Shown: positions 1 to 9,000, counted from the stretch's first letter. The stretch: 15,322 bases of DNA from Candidatus Omnitrophota bacterium (GCA_016206995.1 JACQQN010000161.1:1-15322), one strand, 5' to 3'. Translations and numbers: made by a program. Notes: generated from the letters alone by a model not told the origin.

Positions 1-1129
1 AAAGTCCGGGGGCCAATTTTGACTCAAGCGTCTTGGGACCAAGCTCCTCTAAATCAACGCCGCCTGCGGTGACTTCTGCCTTTTCATACCCCAAAGATCC
101 CGTCACAGGCAATGGAAAATGAAAAAACGCTCGAATTAACACTTCTCTTTCTTCACGATTTAATTGATTGAGAGAAGTATCTTCTGCAATTTTCGATTTC
201 TTAAGAATCACTTCCACAAATCGCTTTGGAAGAAACTTGGAAAGAAAAATTTTGATGAGCTGCTTTGGATTTCTTTTAGCTTCTTCAATCAAAGATTTCT
301 TAAAATCTTCTTCGCGCTCAGCGGGGAGGAAATTCGCTTGAATGACCATGTCGCAATCTGTGTTGTATGCGCGAATCCAATGCCGGCTGATATTCAACAC
401 AACCGGCCCACTAAAACCAAAATGTGTGAATAAAAAAGAGCCTTCATAAGCAATCTGCCTCTTTCCGTTGTAGAAAAAACTCAAACGTGCCGGTAATGAC
501 ACGCCTGATAAAGTTTTCAAATCAGAATCGTTGGTGACGAGAGGGACAAGTGAAGGCGATGTTGGGATTAAATGATGGCCAAAAGATTTCGCGATTTCGT
601 AACCTGTTCCGTCACTTCCCGTCGCTGGATAAGAAAGACCTCCTGTGCACAAAACAGCGGTTTTCGCAATATGATTGGAAGACGCCGTTAAAATTTGAAA
701 ATGGTTTTCGTCTCGCCTTATGTTGGTGACTTTACTTCCAGTTTTCAGTTGAACACCCAGCTGGATTATTTCTCTTAAAAGTGCATCCCGAACCGTTTTT
801 CCGGAGTGAGTCGATGGGAAAAATTTCCCGCCTGGCTCTAAAATAACATCAACTCCAATTTCTTTAAAAAATGCCACTGCCTTTTCTGATGGAAAAGCAC
901 TCAAAACTTGGCGAACTGTTCGCTTTGTTTCACTATGAAAATCGTCTTCGGAAACACGCACATTCGTAAGGTTGCAACGCGTTCCGCCAGACATCAAAAT
1001 CTTCGCACCTATTTTCTCTCTGCCATCCAAAAGAAGGACACGAAGCCCTGCGCGCCCGCAGGTAATTGCGGCTACGAGACCTGCCGCGCTTCCGCCAACA
1101 ATACTGACATCCCAGAGATCTTTGGTCAT
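1..1129 (-). CDS. HI0933/BaiN-family NAD(P)/FAD-dependent flavoprotein, C-terminus cut by window edge
   Basis: Seen: a reading frame open from ATG at 1129 to the window edge (375 full codons, no stop). Residues 8-18 form a beta-alpha-beta dinucleotide-binding start (IVGGSAAGL). The family signature follows at about 48-57 (SGGTRCNLTN), then a CTGGLSYPATGSDG FAD-contact segment, then FLFTHFGFSGP near the middle, and a C-terminal VTAGGVDLEEL stretch. Family knowledge: HI0933/YhiN proteins are cytoplasmic flavoproteins of about 400 residues. Most have no assigned substrate; BaiN acts on bile-acid intermediates. About 30-40 residues, normally containing the last FAD contact (a GEVLDxDG-like motif), lie outside the window. 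Odd: the usual GGGAAG is GGSAAG and the usual GGGRCN is GGTRCN, both conservative. There is no strong Shine-Dalgarno; GGGAA lies about 10 nt before the ATG and no in-frame upstream start exists. The fold is very likely; the substrate is unknown. Confidence 0.9.
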   Translation of the reverse strand, partial: MTKDLWDVSIVGGSAAGLVAAITCGRAGLRVLLLDGREKIGAKILMSGGTRCNLTNVRVSEDDFHSETKRTVRQVLSAFPSEKAVAFFKEIGVDVILEPGGKFFPSTHSGKTVRDALLREIIQLGVQLKTGSKVTNIRRDENHFQILTASSNHIAKTAVLCTGGLSYPATGSDGTGYEIAKSFGHHLIPTSPSLVPLVTNDSDLKTLSGVSLPARLSFFYNGKRQIAYEGSFLFTHFGFSGPVVLNISRHWIRAYNTDCDMVIQANFLPAEREEDFKKSLIEEAKRNPKQLIKIFLSKFLPKRFVEVILKKSKIAEDTSLNQLNREEREVLIRAFFHFPLPVTGSLGYEKAEVTAGGVDLEELGPKTLESKLAPGL

Positions 1130-1183
1130 TTTTAAAATGTTCCCGTCATCAAAATAGAAAATCTCTTCTTTTTCAAATCAAAT

Positions 1184-1235
1184 AAAAAAAGGACAGGTTA
1201 CTTTAAACAAACTATATTAATAAAGTAACCTGTCC
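1184..1235 (-). terminator. Rho-independent terminator of the cold shock gene
   Basis: Read on the minus strand, a perfect 15-bp stem (arms 1235-1221 and 1205-1191, 15-nt loop) is followed at once by seven T residues (1190-1184). The end of the stem next to the T run is GC-richer (GGACAGG/CCTGTCC). It begins 24 nt after the cold shock stop codon, and it separates that gene from the flavoprotein gene. Confidence 0.75.
1191..1235. repeat. Perfect 15-bp inverted repeat, REP/MITE-like
   Basis: GGACAGGTTACTTTA at 1191-1205 is matched exactly by its reverse complement at 1221-1235; two more C residues extend the right end only (CCCC at 1234-1237). Such long perfect arms exceed what a terminator needs. 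From memory, short elements with GGGGACAG...ACxT ends recur in many environmental bacterial genomes, some near REP-associated tyrosine (Y1) transposases. The repeat assignment is inference, since only one copy is in this window. Confidence 0.45.
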
Positions 1236-1259
1236 CCATTATCCTGAGACAGAATTTGT

Positions 1260-1463
1260 TTACCGTTTTACTACGTTAGCAGCCTGGTTACCCTTTGGCC
1301 CTTGGACAATATCAAACTCAACATTATCACCTTCCTTCAGCGTCTTAAAACCTTCGCCCTGGATGACAGAATGGTGCACAAATACATCTCCGCTACCTTC
1401 GTCCGGAGTGATAAATCCATAACCTTTTTGATTGTTAAACCATTTGACTTTCCCTTGTGCCAT
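1260..1463 (-). CDS. csp: Cold shock protein, single CSD domain (CspA family)
   Basis: A 67-residue protein spanning one complete cold shock domain, the normal length of the CspA family. The N-terminus GKVKWFN is canonical. RNP1 (KGYGFI, residues 13-18) and RNP2 (VFVHH, 27-31) carry the aromatic residues that stack on single-stranded RNA or DNA. Family role: a cytoplasmic nucleic-acid chaperone that melts RNA hairpins, prevents transcription termination and helps translation at low temperature or in rapid growth. AAAGGA at 1473-1478 lies 9 nt before the ATG and is a fair ribosome site. The gene is probably monocistronic: it has its own promoter (1623-1652), a ~150-nt leader and a strong hairpin terminator right behind it. 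A long leader is typical of cold-inducible csp genes, but cold induction here is inference. Confidence 0.97.
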   Translation of the reverse strand: MAQGKVKWFNNQKGYGFITPDEGSGDVFVHHSVIQGEGFKTLKEGDNVEFDIVQGPKGNQAANVVKR

Positions 1464-1616
1464 GTTTCTTTTTCCTTTCTATTGCTTGTTCAATATTTCT
1501 TGGTGTCTCAAAGGGCCAGGCTTACAAAAAAAATCCGCGAGCATATATTTCTTACTCGCGGTTTTTATTTTGATTCTTGTATTTTAACCACAGCTTTGAC
1601 ACCAATTTCTATTTCT
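1464..1616 (-). promoter_or_regulatory. Long structured 5' leader of the cold shock gene
   Basis: If transcription starts about 7 nt after the -10 box at 1623-1628, the leader is roughly 153 nt, close to the ~159 nt of E. coli cspA. Visible pairing in the transcript: UUGGUGUCAAAG (1605-1594) can pair with CUUUGAGACACCAA (1513-1500), 12 bp with a 2-nt bulge. This helix encloses the GC-rich hairpin at 1561-1535. The sequence CCAAGAAATA occurs at 1619-1610 and again at 1503-1494; the second copy overlaps the 3' arm of the long-range helix. A role as RNA thermosensor or attenuator is inference. Confidence 0.5.
1525..1561 (-). terminator. Intrinsic terminator-like hairpin between the methyltransferase and csp
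   Basis: On the minus strand CCGCGAG (1561-1555) and CTCGCGG (1541-1535) form a 7-bp GC-rich stem with a 13-nt loop, followed by A and eight T residues. It lies about 100 nt after the methyltransferase stop, so it can end the SDR-queD-addBA-methyltransferase transcript. The best csp promoter is upstream of it, so csp RNA must also read through it. Confidence 0.65.
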
Positions 1617-1622
1617 TGGCGG

Positions 1623-1652
1623 AGTATATTTTATATGAAGCTGAACTGTCAA
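1623..1652 (-). promoter_or_regulatory. Sigma70-type promoter for the cold shock gene
   Basis: On the minus strand TTGACA (1652-1647) is a perfect -35 box and TATACT (1628-1623) a 5/6 -10 box, with an 18-nt spacer. It starts 15 nt after the methyltransferase stop codon. No comparable promoter was seen between the hairpin at 1535-1561 and the csp start. Confidence 0.6.
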
Positions 1653-1667
1653 CAGCTATTTTCTGTT

Positions 1668-2675
1668 TTACTTACGGCCAATCAAAAGAGAAATTCCTCT
1701 TGGTAATCGCAAGATAGGTTTCGTAACTTCAGAGAAACCAGTATCGATCAACCACTGACCCACCTCATCAAATCCATAGGTTCGGCCGCCATCCGTATGG
1801 AGAAGCATATTCAGGGCAAATAAAGTAGAAAACCGTGGCGACATATGGTCTTCATTCAAAAAGAAATCCTGAATAACGAGCCGGCCACTGGGACGGATGG
1901 CTCTCAAGATTTTTCGGAAAAGATTTAAATTTGCCTCTTCACCCAACCCATGAATGATGTGAGAAACAAAGACAACATCAAACGTTCCTTTAATTTCATC
2001 TGCTTCAAAATTGCCAGCTTGAAAATCCATGCGCTCGCTCACACCATGCTTCGTGGCAAATTCTTTCGCGATTTCAATCACCACTGGCAAATCAAAGATA
2101 GTTACACGGAGATGTGGGTTTTGTTTCAAAAAATGAATCGAAAAAGTACCCGGCCCACCGCCGATGTCGAGAAGTGTTTCTGCTTTCAAGAGATCTAGCT
2201 TTCTTGCAAGAAGCTCTGCATGTCCCATAGCGGTGTTATGCATCGCACGGATAAATCCTCGCATGTGTTCTTTCGGTAAATTGGGAAGACCTCCTTGAAA
2301 TTGTTCAAGCGGTTTTCCAGTACGGACGGATTTTGAAAGCTCAAGAAAACTTTTGAGAGAAGACTGCTGGAGCTTAACCATATCGCCAATATATTTATCA
2401 CTTTTTTGAAGCAAAATGCGCTTTGAGGCTTCGGGGAGCGAGTAACCGCCCCCATCTTTTCGAACAAGATTAAGGCTTGCGAGGGCATTTAATAAAAGTT
2501 CAAGCGAACGCGAGTCGGCGCTTACCTTCGTTTGAATGGTTGGAAGGCTTTTTACACCATCATCGCCAATCGCCTCAAAAAGATCGACATCAAATGCCGC
2601 CTGAAGGGCTGCGGCAGACATACTGGAATACCCAAGATCAAGTATGTGTTCCCGAAATTCATCATAGCGATTCAT
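1668..2675 (-). CDS. SAM-dependent O-methyltransferase, family 2 (CrtF/ASMT-like)
   Basis: A 335-residue protein with the two-part layout of plant-type/hydroxyneurosporene O-methyltransferases: a helical N-terminal winged-helix dimerisation region (about 1-100) and a Rossmann methyltransferase domain (about 150-335). Seen: SAM motif I LDIGGGPG (D170-G176); the acidic residue after strand 2 in IFDLP (D195), expected to hold the SAM ribose; FDVVFVSHIIHGLG (about 232-245), whose H242 sits where family members have the catalytic-base histidine; and GRLVIQDF after it. Family members methylate hydroxyls of small aromatic, polyketide or carotenoid compounds; the substrate here is unknown. The start at 2675 is chosen because AAGGAG (2688-2683) sits 7 nt upstream. 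An ATG at 2708 would add 11 unlikely residues over the end of addA. The gene overlaps addA by 14 nt, so it is probably translationally coupled, although no functional link to recombination is apparent. Confidence 0.9.
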   Translation of the reverse strand: MNRYDEFREHILDLGYSSMSAAALQAAFDVDLFEAIGDDGVKSLPTIQTKVSADSRSLELLLNALASLNLVRKDGGGYSLPEASKRILLQKSDKYIGDMVKLQQSSLKSFLELSKSVRTGKPLEQFQGGLPNLPKEHMRGFIRAMHNTAMGHAELLARKLDLLKAETLLDIGGGPGTFSIHFLKQNPHLRVTIFDLPVVIEIAKEFATKHGVSERMDFQAGNFEADEIKGTFDVVFVSHIIHGLGEEANLNLFRKILRAIRPSGRLVIQDFFLNEDHMSPRFSTLFALNMLLHTDGGRTYGFDEVGQWLIDTGFSEVTKPILRLPRGISLLIGRK

Positions 2676-5600
2676 AGACAAGCTCCTTCCGAAATTGAAT
2701 GATTTCACTTTGCAACTGCTCGTATTTTTTTCTAAGATCTTCGACTTTCATTTGATTCAATGAAATTTCATAAACTTGGTCTGGTTTCGCAAAATAAAGA
2801 ACAGCCTTTTGAGGCATTTTTCCTAAGAGTTCGTGACAAGCAAGGGCATAAAGTTCCATTTGCGGGCGGTATTTTTCACCAGTTTCCTGGATTTGGCTAG
2901 CGTTAATTTCGGATGTTTTATAATCAACAATGACCCATTCGTTTGTTTGCGTTTCATATAAAAGATCAAGCACGCCTTGCAAAACTCCATATTTCAGGCG
3001 AAGCAAAAACGGAAGCTCCACAATCCGGCGGTTTGCATTTTTGATTTCAGAATAAAGATTGGATTTCAAAAACGTTTTGGAAAGTTGAAGTGCCTGTCTC
3101 GCCGCTTGAGAGTCTGAGGGACTTACATAAAAGGCAATAAGAGTTTCGATTGGCTTTTCTTTTTGAACACCGCGCGTCACCAAATGTTCAAAAATCTGGT
3201 GGACGATGGTTCCAAATTCAGCTGGTGAAATAGATTCTTCAGTTTCCAAAAAAACTTCCTCATTTTTTAAATCGCGAGCCAAAAGAGACGTTTGCTTTGC
3301 ACCAAGCTCATAAGTATTTTTATATTCTTGATGGGCGCTGTCATTTATAAAAGCAACGTAAGCAGATACTGGCAGGTCTATGCGTTCAAAATAGCGCGGC
3401 GGAATCGGGTTGAGACGTTTGAGAATTTCTAACCCCTCAATTGACACCCCTCGTAACGGAATTTCTTCAGCGCGGCTTACTCTTTCTTGAATTTTCTTTC
3501 GTTCAACAAGCGCCCAAGTTGCCATGCGCCGCCCTTTCTCAGCCTCTTGAGGTGCCCGGCGGTGAACCTGCAAGTTTTTTGCAGCAATCAGGTCCCTGAT
3601 CCAATCAAACCAAATGAGAGAATCAGTGGTTTTATTTTGATTGGATTTTACTGTTCCCGCTAATATAAGCCTCTCTTTGGCGCGCGTCATTGCAACATAT
3701 AAAATCCTTTTTGATTCTTCCATTTTTAAAGCGCAGGCACGTTCTTCGATTGATTCGTAAGTTTTGCCTTTCTCAAAATCCCAAGTTTCCGGATTAAACG
3801 CTTTGACGCCAAGCCCTATTTCGGGATCAAAAGAAAAGCGCGGGGTTTCTTGAGACTCTTTTCGCGCCAAATCAGGCAAAATCACGACGCGGAACTCAAG
3901 CCCTTTTGCTTTATGAATGGTCATGAGCCGAACCACATTCCCTTCCTCCGCTTCCACTTGAGCTTCCGACTCTCGCACGGCCTGCGTTTCAAGACCTTTC
4001 ACATAGCGGATAAAATCCCCCAAATGAATGACATTTCGAATTTCAAGTTGACGTGCAAGCTCGATCAATTTTTTTACATTTGCAAAATGCCTTCTCCCTT
4101 GCGAAAGCCCCAGAATGTAAAGGTCGTAAGCGGTTCGGTCCAAAATGAGTTCAAGCATTTCTGAAACTTTCAATTTATCTTTCTTTTCCAAAAGTTCAGA
4201 AAAAAGGGATTTGAAACCGCGGAGTTTTAAAAGTTCAGTGGCTGAAACTTCAGAAATTGCTTCAAGCTCCAGAAATCCATTGTAAAAGGGATTTCCTCGG
4301 TCAACTTTCTTTGCGCGCTCTGAAATCCAGAAAAGTGTGTCATCTGCCACGTGAAAAAAAGGGGACCGTAAAACAGCGGCAAAAGGCACTTCACGAAGTG
4401 GATTTTCCAAAATTGAAAGAAATTGAACTAAATCCCTAATTTCCGGTTGCTCGTAAAATCCGCCGCCGCCAAGAATATAATAAGGAATCTTAAGATGGCG
4501 AAGTTCTTGTTCATAAAGATACATTTTAGTTCCCGCGCGAAAGAGCATTGCAAAATCCCGGTATTCATAACCTTCTTCTCTGACCAGCTCGGCGATCCGA
4601 GCTGCAACCAGACGCGCCTCTTCGGAACGACTTTCATCAATCGTTTCATCCCCTTCTTGTTCTATCTCAATAAAATCAACTGGATGTTTGAGAGAATCTT
4701 TAAAAGTACGTTTTGGTAAAAGCGCGTCATATGGGAGCAAACTTCCCTGCCACAAAGCTTCAAAAAAAGGATTGATAAAATCAAGCAGCTCACTCCGTGA
4801 ACGAAAATTCTCAGCCAATGTCACCTGGGAAGCTTTGGAGTCCTTTTGAAATTCCTTTTCTTTTTTTAGGAAGAAAGCTGGGTCAGTTCCACGAAAACCA
4901 TAAATTGATTGTTTTACATCACCTACCAAAAATAAATTGTTGAAGGACGGCAAACCTCGTCGCCCCTCACCCTGAGCGGAACGCTCGTCAGGGCGTGAAG
5001 TCGAAGGGCTACCTATTTGCAAAAGTTCAATCAACCGAAATTGCGACCGATTGGTATCTTGAAATTCGTCAATCATGATGAATTTGAATTGCTTTTGATA
5101 ACGTTTTCGAATTGCTTCCGATGCAGGCGTGTCTCGGCCGAGTAGTCTCATTGCAAAAATTTGCAAATCGGAAAAATCAAAGGAAGCGCTCTCGCGTTTG
5201 ATTGCTGCATAGCGAAGATCAAATTCACGGAGAAGGTCACAAAAAACTTCCTGCATGGGTTCACTTATCTTCTCGACTTGAGCAGAAATAAAATTTTTAA
5301 AACTTTCCTTCACCTTTTTAGTTTCTTCTTTGCCGCGGGGTGAGCGGAGCGTGAATGCGCTATTGAGTGATTTCAAAGTTTCAATGGATGGCCAATCAAG
5401 TGGAAAATCGGATTCAAGAAAAGTAATTGCTTGCTTTGCTTCATCTCTCTTATGGTCAAAAGCTAACAACGCACGCAGGCCTGTGATGAGATTGCTTTTC
5501 AAAAGCAAATCGTCCGAGGAACTTTTTACCTGCAACGCATCTTCCAAAGAAAGCCCAAGGGTACAAATCTTTCCGTGAATTTCTTTCAAAGCACCTCGCA

Positions 5601-6066
5601 CGTTTTCTTCGGAGTAAAGGCTGAGAAGCTCAAAAACACGCGGACCTTGAAAGCGTTCTTCCATTAACCGATCCAGAGCAACTTCTTTTAAAAGATTAGA
5701 CTCTTCCTCCTCAATGACGCGAAATGCCGGATCAATACCAGCTTCTACAGGATGCTCTTTTAAAAGCCGCGCACAAAAAGCGTGAATGGTTCCAATGTAA
5801 GCATTTTCAATTTCGCGGCGAGCTTCATTCAAACCAACTTCTTTTAATCTCTGAACAATTCTTGATTTCATTTCGTTGGCTGCTTTTTCCGTAAACGTGA
5901 TGGCAAGAATTTCAGACGGCGAGGCAAGGTGATTTTCGAGAATGTAAATAAACCTCTCAACCAACACACGGGTTTTACCTGTCCCAGCCCCCGCCCGGAC
6001 AGAAAGATTTTGTGACACACAGGTGACGGCCTGCTTTTGAGCGAGATTCAATTTTTCTTTGTTCAT
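2662..6066 (-). CDS. addA: AddA-type helicase-nuclease (UvrD superfamily 1 helicase with C-terminal RecB-like nuclease)
   Basis: A protein of about 1134 residues, within the usual AddA range. Seen in order: Q-motif region LNLAQKQAV; Walker A AGAGTGKT (K31); GTIHAFCARLL; motif II IDEFQDT (D333-T338); motif III VGDVKQSIYGFRG (from about 381); motif V-like VVRLMTIHKAKGLEF; motif VI YVAMTRAKERLIL; and a C-terminal PD-(D/E)XK nuclease with EFGTIVHQIFEHL, D1034 (GVLDLLYE) and D1048-Y-K1050 (VIVDYKT). Known role: AddA is the 3'-5' translocating motor and one of the two nucleases of AddAB, which resects DNA double-strand breaks to give 3' tails for RecA. Start: ATG at 6066 overlaps the addB stop as ATGA, suggesting coupling; an in-frame ATG at 6090 is the alternative and neither has a good ribosome site. 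Odd: residues about 353-373 are an in-frame palindromic-repeat insertion between motifs II and III. Confidence 0.95.
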   Translation of the reverse strand: MNKEKLNLAQKQAVTCVSQNLSVRAGAGTGKTRVLVERFIYILENHLASPSEILAITFTEKAANEMKSRIVQRLKEVGLNEARREIENAYIGTIHAFCARLLKEHPVEAGIDPAFRVIEEEESNLLKEVALDRLMEERFQGPRVFELLSLYSEENVRGALKEIHGKICTLGLSLEDALQVKSSSDDLLLKSNLITGLRALLAFDHKRDEAKQAITFLESDFPLDWPSIETLKSLNSAFTLRSPRGKEETKKVKESFKNFISAQVEKISEPMQEVFCDLLREFDLRYAAIKRESASFDFSDLQIFAMRLLGRDTPASEAIRKRYQKQFKFIMIDEFQDTNRSQFRLIELLQIGSPSTSRPDERSAQGEGRRGLPSFNNLFLVGDVKQSIYGFRGTDPAFFLKKEKEFQKDSKASQVTLAENFRSRSELLDFINPFFEALWQGSLLPYDALLPKRTFKDSLKHPVDFIEIEQEGDETIDESRSEEARLVAARIAELVREEGYEYRDFAMLFRAGTKMYLYEQELRHLKIPYYILGGGGFYEQPEIRDLVQFLSILENPLREVPFAAVLRSPFFHVADDTLFWISERAKKVDRGNPFYNGFLELEAISEVSATELLKLRGFKSLFSELLEKKDKLKVSEMLELILDRTAYDLYILGLSQGRRHFANVKKLIELARQLEIRNVIHLGDFIRYVKGLETQAVRESEAQVEAEEGNVVRLMTIHKAKGLEFRVVILPDLARKESQETPRFSFDPEIGLGVKAFNPETWDFEKGKTYESIEERACALKMEESKRILYVAMTRAKERLILAGTVKSNQNKTTDSLIWFDWIRDLIAAKNLQVHRRAPQEAEKGRRMATWALVERKKIQERVSRAEEIPLRGVSIEGLEILKRLNPIPPRYFERIDLPVSAYVAFINDSAHQEYKNTYELGAKQTSLLARDLKNEEVFLETEESISPAEFGTIVHQIFEHLVTRGVQKEKPIETLIAFYVSPSDSQAARQALQLSKTFLKSNLYSEIKNANRRIVELPFLLRLKYGVLQGVLDLLYETQTNEWVIVDYKTSEINASQIQETGEKYRPQMELYALACHELLGKMPQKAVLYFAKPDQVYEISLNQMKVEDLRKKYEQLQSEIIQFRKELVYESL
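4955..5010. repeat. Palindromic repeat element inserted in frame inside addA
   Basis: Plus strand CCCTGAGCG (4970-4978) and CGCTCGTCAGGG (4982-4993) form imperfect palindromic arms around GAA. AGTCGAAGGG follows at 5000-5009 and CTCAC precedes. CACCCTGAGCG...AAGTCGAAGGG matches, from memory, the ends of a widespread intergenic palindrome (CACCCTGAGCGAAGTCGAAGGG type) with about 20 nt extra in the middle. In the addA frame it encodes a hydrophilic segment including RPDERSAQGEGRRG, with no stop. Base use is GC-richer than the surrounding gene. Confidence 0.6.
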
Positions 6067-9000
6067 GCCTTTACTTTTTCTTTCATCCATTTTTTATCTT
6101 CTTCTTCAATTTCCCGGTACATATAATCGAGGCGCCATTTCTCAACACGGCAAAGACCCGCGTAAGAACAAAAGCGAACGCAATCTCGTGGTTTCACTGG
6201 AATTTCAGCATTCCGAATTCCACCGACAAATCGCTTGAGAAAGAAAATAATTTGTTCGAAGAGCGCATCCCATTCGGACGACGAAAATCGATTTTTCTTT
6301 TGCGTTTGGATTGCTGCTTCTTTTAGGTGGTCGTCATGATGGAATCCGGTCGAGGTGGCGGATAACAATTGATAGAGATGAGCGCCCAGCGGTTTCAAAT
6401 GCAATAATTTCTCGATGGCAAGTAAGTAAATGGGAAGTTGAAGCGCTGTTCCATTTTTGAGTGCCTTTGATTCAAATTTCTTGCCAGTTTTGTAATCAAT
6501 CACAAGAGCAAATTGACGCGTGGGATCAACATCAATGCGGTCAATTTTCCCTCTTAATTTAATAATCCCCTCCTCTGTCTCGACCTCTAACGAATCATTT
6601 CCTTCGAAACCAAAGGCATATTCAAAATATTCCGGCTGAAGATTCGGAAGTGGGAGCTTTTTCCTTCCAATTTCTTGAGTTAAGATTTGATCAATCATTT
6701 TTCCGATTTTTTGCTTGGAAAGTTCGATCCGATACCGACGATCGCCAAGTAACGGATATTTGTGAAACGCGTCGTCTAAATATTCTTCGCATTTTGCGCG
6801 CGCAGCATTGAGAGTTACATTTTGGATTCCACGCTCCTTCGCCCATTTGTGAAACCGTTCTAAAACATCATGTAAAATTGACCCGATCAAACGCGGATCA
6901 ATCTTTTCATCCACGCTTTCCAGGTGGAGCAATTGGTGTGCGAAATAGCGGTAAGGGCATTCGGCATATTCTTCAAGCCGAGTGGGTGTGTACACATCAT
7001 CTTTAGGAAGAAAGCGTTCTTTAATTTTTTGATCTAGAATTTTTCCTTCAATGGGAGTCATCAATTCAGAAATAGCGCGGCGGAATAAGGAGTCCTTCAA
7101 AAATGTATTATAAAATGAGATCGCAAGACGCTCTTCGCTTGGGCTGCGCTTCGTTTCCGGCGCTTGCCATAAATGATGGATTGTTTGTGCCATCGCTTCT
7201 TTGGGGGTCGCCACGGAAATGACGGGCGTGAGAACATCCCGAACCGTTTGCTTTTGAGTTGGGATGGGTGCACGGAAAAGCGTTTTCACTTCATCAACAT
7301 AAAAAGAAGGAAGCGCTTCTTTTCCCTCCAAATCAAAACGGGGATAACTCAAAATGAGCTGCTCCCGGGCGCGCGTTACTCCAAGATAAAAGAAAAAACG
7401 TTCAATTGCCTGCCGGGGCAAGCGCTCTTTCAAAATTTCTTTTGATTGATTCGCCTCCCGGCGTTCCTCATCTGAAAAAATAGGATCTTCTTTGACCTGA
7501 ACTGGAAATTGCTTTTCCAAAAGCGCCGGCAAAAATACAATTCGATATTCTTTTTGCCGAGCTAACGAAACGTTATAGATCTGGACTTTATTTTTATCGC
7601 GTGTGTGAAATGAGAAGAGATCAACTTCGATCAACCGAATCAATACTTGAGCAAATATTTGAAAGTTGATGGTTGCGCCTGAATATTTCCGCACCATTTC
7701 ATCAAGCAGACTCTCAACCCGACGGAGCACGGCGTGATCGCGGCGATTCTGGTCTGTTAGCTCGAAAGAAAGCTGGTCCATTTGAAATGTGCGAAGGGCT
7801 TCTCGTGTTATTCGAACGTGCTCGCTCACGGTATTGACAGATCCAAAACTATCTTCATAGCGACGAAGCTCCTCAAGCTCTTGAAGTTTGAAGTAACGAA
7901 GCCAGTTTTCACGACCGCTTGAAAATCCTTCACGCAAAACCGCAAGTTCCATTTCACAAACTGTCTTGTAATTTACATGCACAAAGGAAGATTTGAGAAA
8001 ATTAAACACATCTTCTCTTTTCCAACCATTTAAAAAAATGGAAAGAAAGCTGACAATGGTTCTCGCAAGCAAGTGGGCTCGTAATTCCTCACGCTCATGA
8101 ATTTCTAAAGGAATCTTGAACTTCGAGAAAACACTTTTCAGAACGGAAAGATAAGGGCCGACATTTCTAAAAATAAGCGCAATATCACTGTAATTAAGTT
8201 CTTTTTCTGCAAAAATGCGTTTGATTTCCCGGGCAATCATTTCAAGTTCTCCCGAGAGGCCTGTCGCTTCAAAAATTTGAATCGCGTCTTTAATCTCTGT
8301 GGACTGCGTAGGTTGATCTGTAAAAAGATTCTTTTCGAGGTGACTGAGGGCCTCATTTTGAGCGCGCTGATTCACTGGATTGGAAAACATTGGCTTGAAA
8401 CCAATGTCCGTCAGCCGCTTTTTTGTTTCTTCGATCATCTGGAAAAGTGCTGGCCGCCGCTCAGAAGTTTTGTCCAAAGTAAGCGTCGCTGTAATCGCAT
8501 CTGAATGTGCAGCGAGAAAGCGGATAAAAGCGAATTGCAACTCTGAAAAATCAAAGAACCCATCAATCCAAATATGGCGGAAATGGGGCGCTTGCCATTC
8601 ACCACGTTTTAACCCCTCTTCCAAAAGAAAAAGTGCATCTTGTTTGTCTTTCAGTTGTAAACGCGCGAGCTCTTGATCGTAAGCATGGTACAGATCAAAA
8701 AGCTCCCGATACTTCGTCTTCGCAAATGGGAATGCTTTTTCAAGGCGTGGGATCAATTTCTCGAAATCCTCTGCTGTCACAAGTGACTCTTTGAGTTCTG
8801 CAATCCAGTGTGCGACCAAATCAACAAAACCATTTGTATTGGAAGCTTCCTCAAAGTACTCAAATTTCCGGCTTTGGATCAGATCTTTTAAAACAAGATG
8901 ACGAGTTACATCAGAAGCGAAACGAATACCGCCTAATTTTAGGAAAGAATGAAGCGCTTCATCAAAAGTTGTGATCACGCGGCCAAAAAAACCTTTGGCA

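Noticed and set aside
164..1157. Plus-strand open frames over the left end
   Set aside because: They are shadows of the minus-strand HI0933-type flavoprotein, whose motifs are clear across the whole stretch.
1302..1706. Plus-strand open frame of 134 codons across csp and its leader
   Set aside because: It is antisense to a certain cold shock gene and to the leader hairpins; its product shows no family pattern.
2676..2708. Upstream ATG adding 11 residues to the methyltransferase
   Set aside because: The strong AAGGAG at 2688-2683 lies inside this stretch and is correctly spaced for the ATG at 2675.
5328..5352. GC-rich GGGGTGAGCGGAGCG in addA as a second palindromic insertion
   Set aside because: It shares a short TGAGCGGA-CG string with the element at 4955-5010 but has no matching second arm, and the protein there (TLRSPRGKEET) is not clearly an insert.
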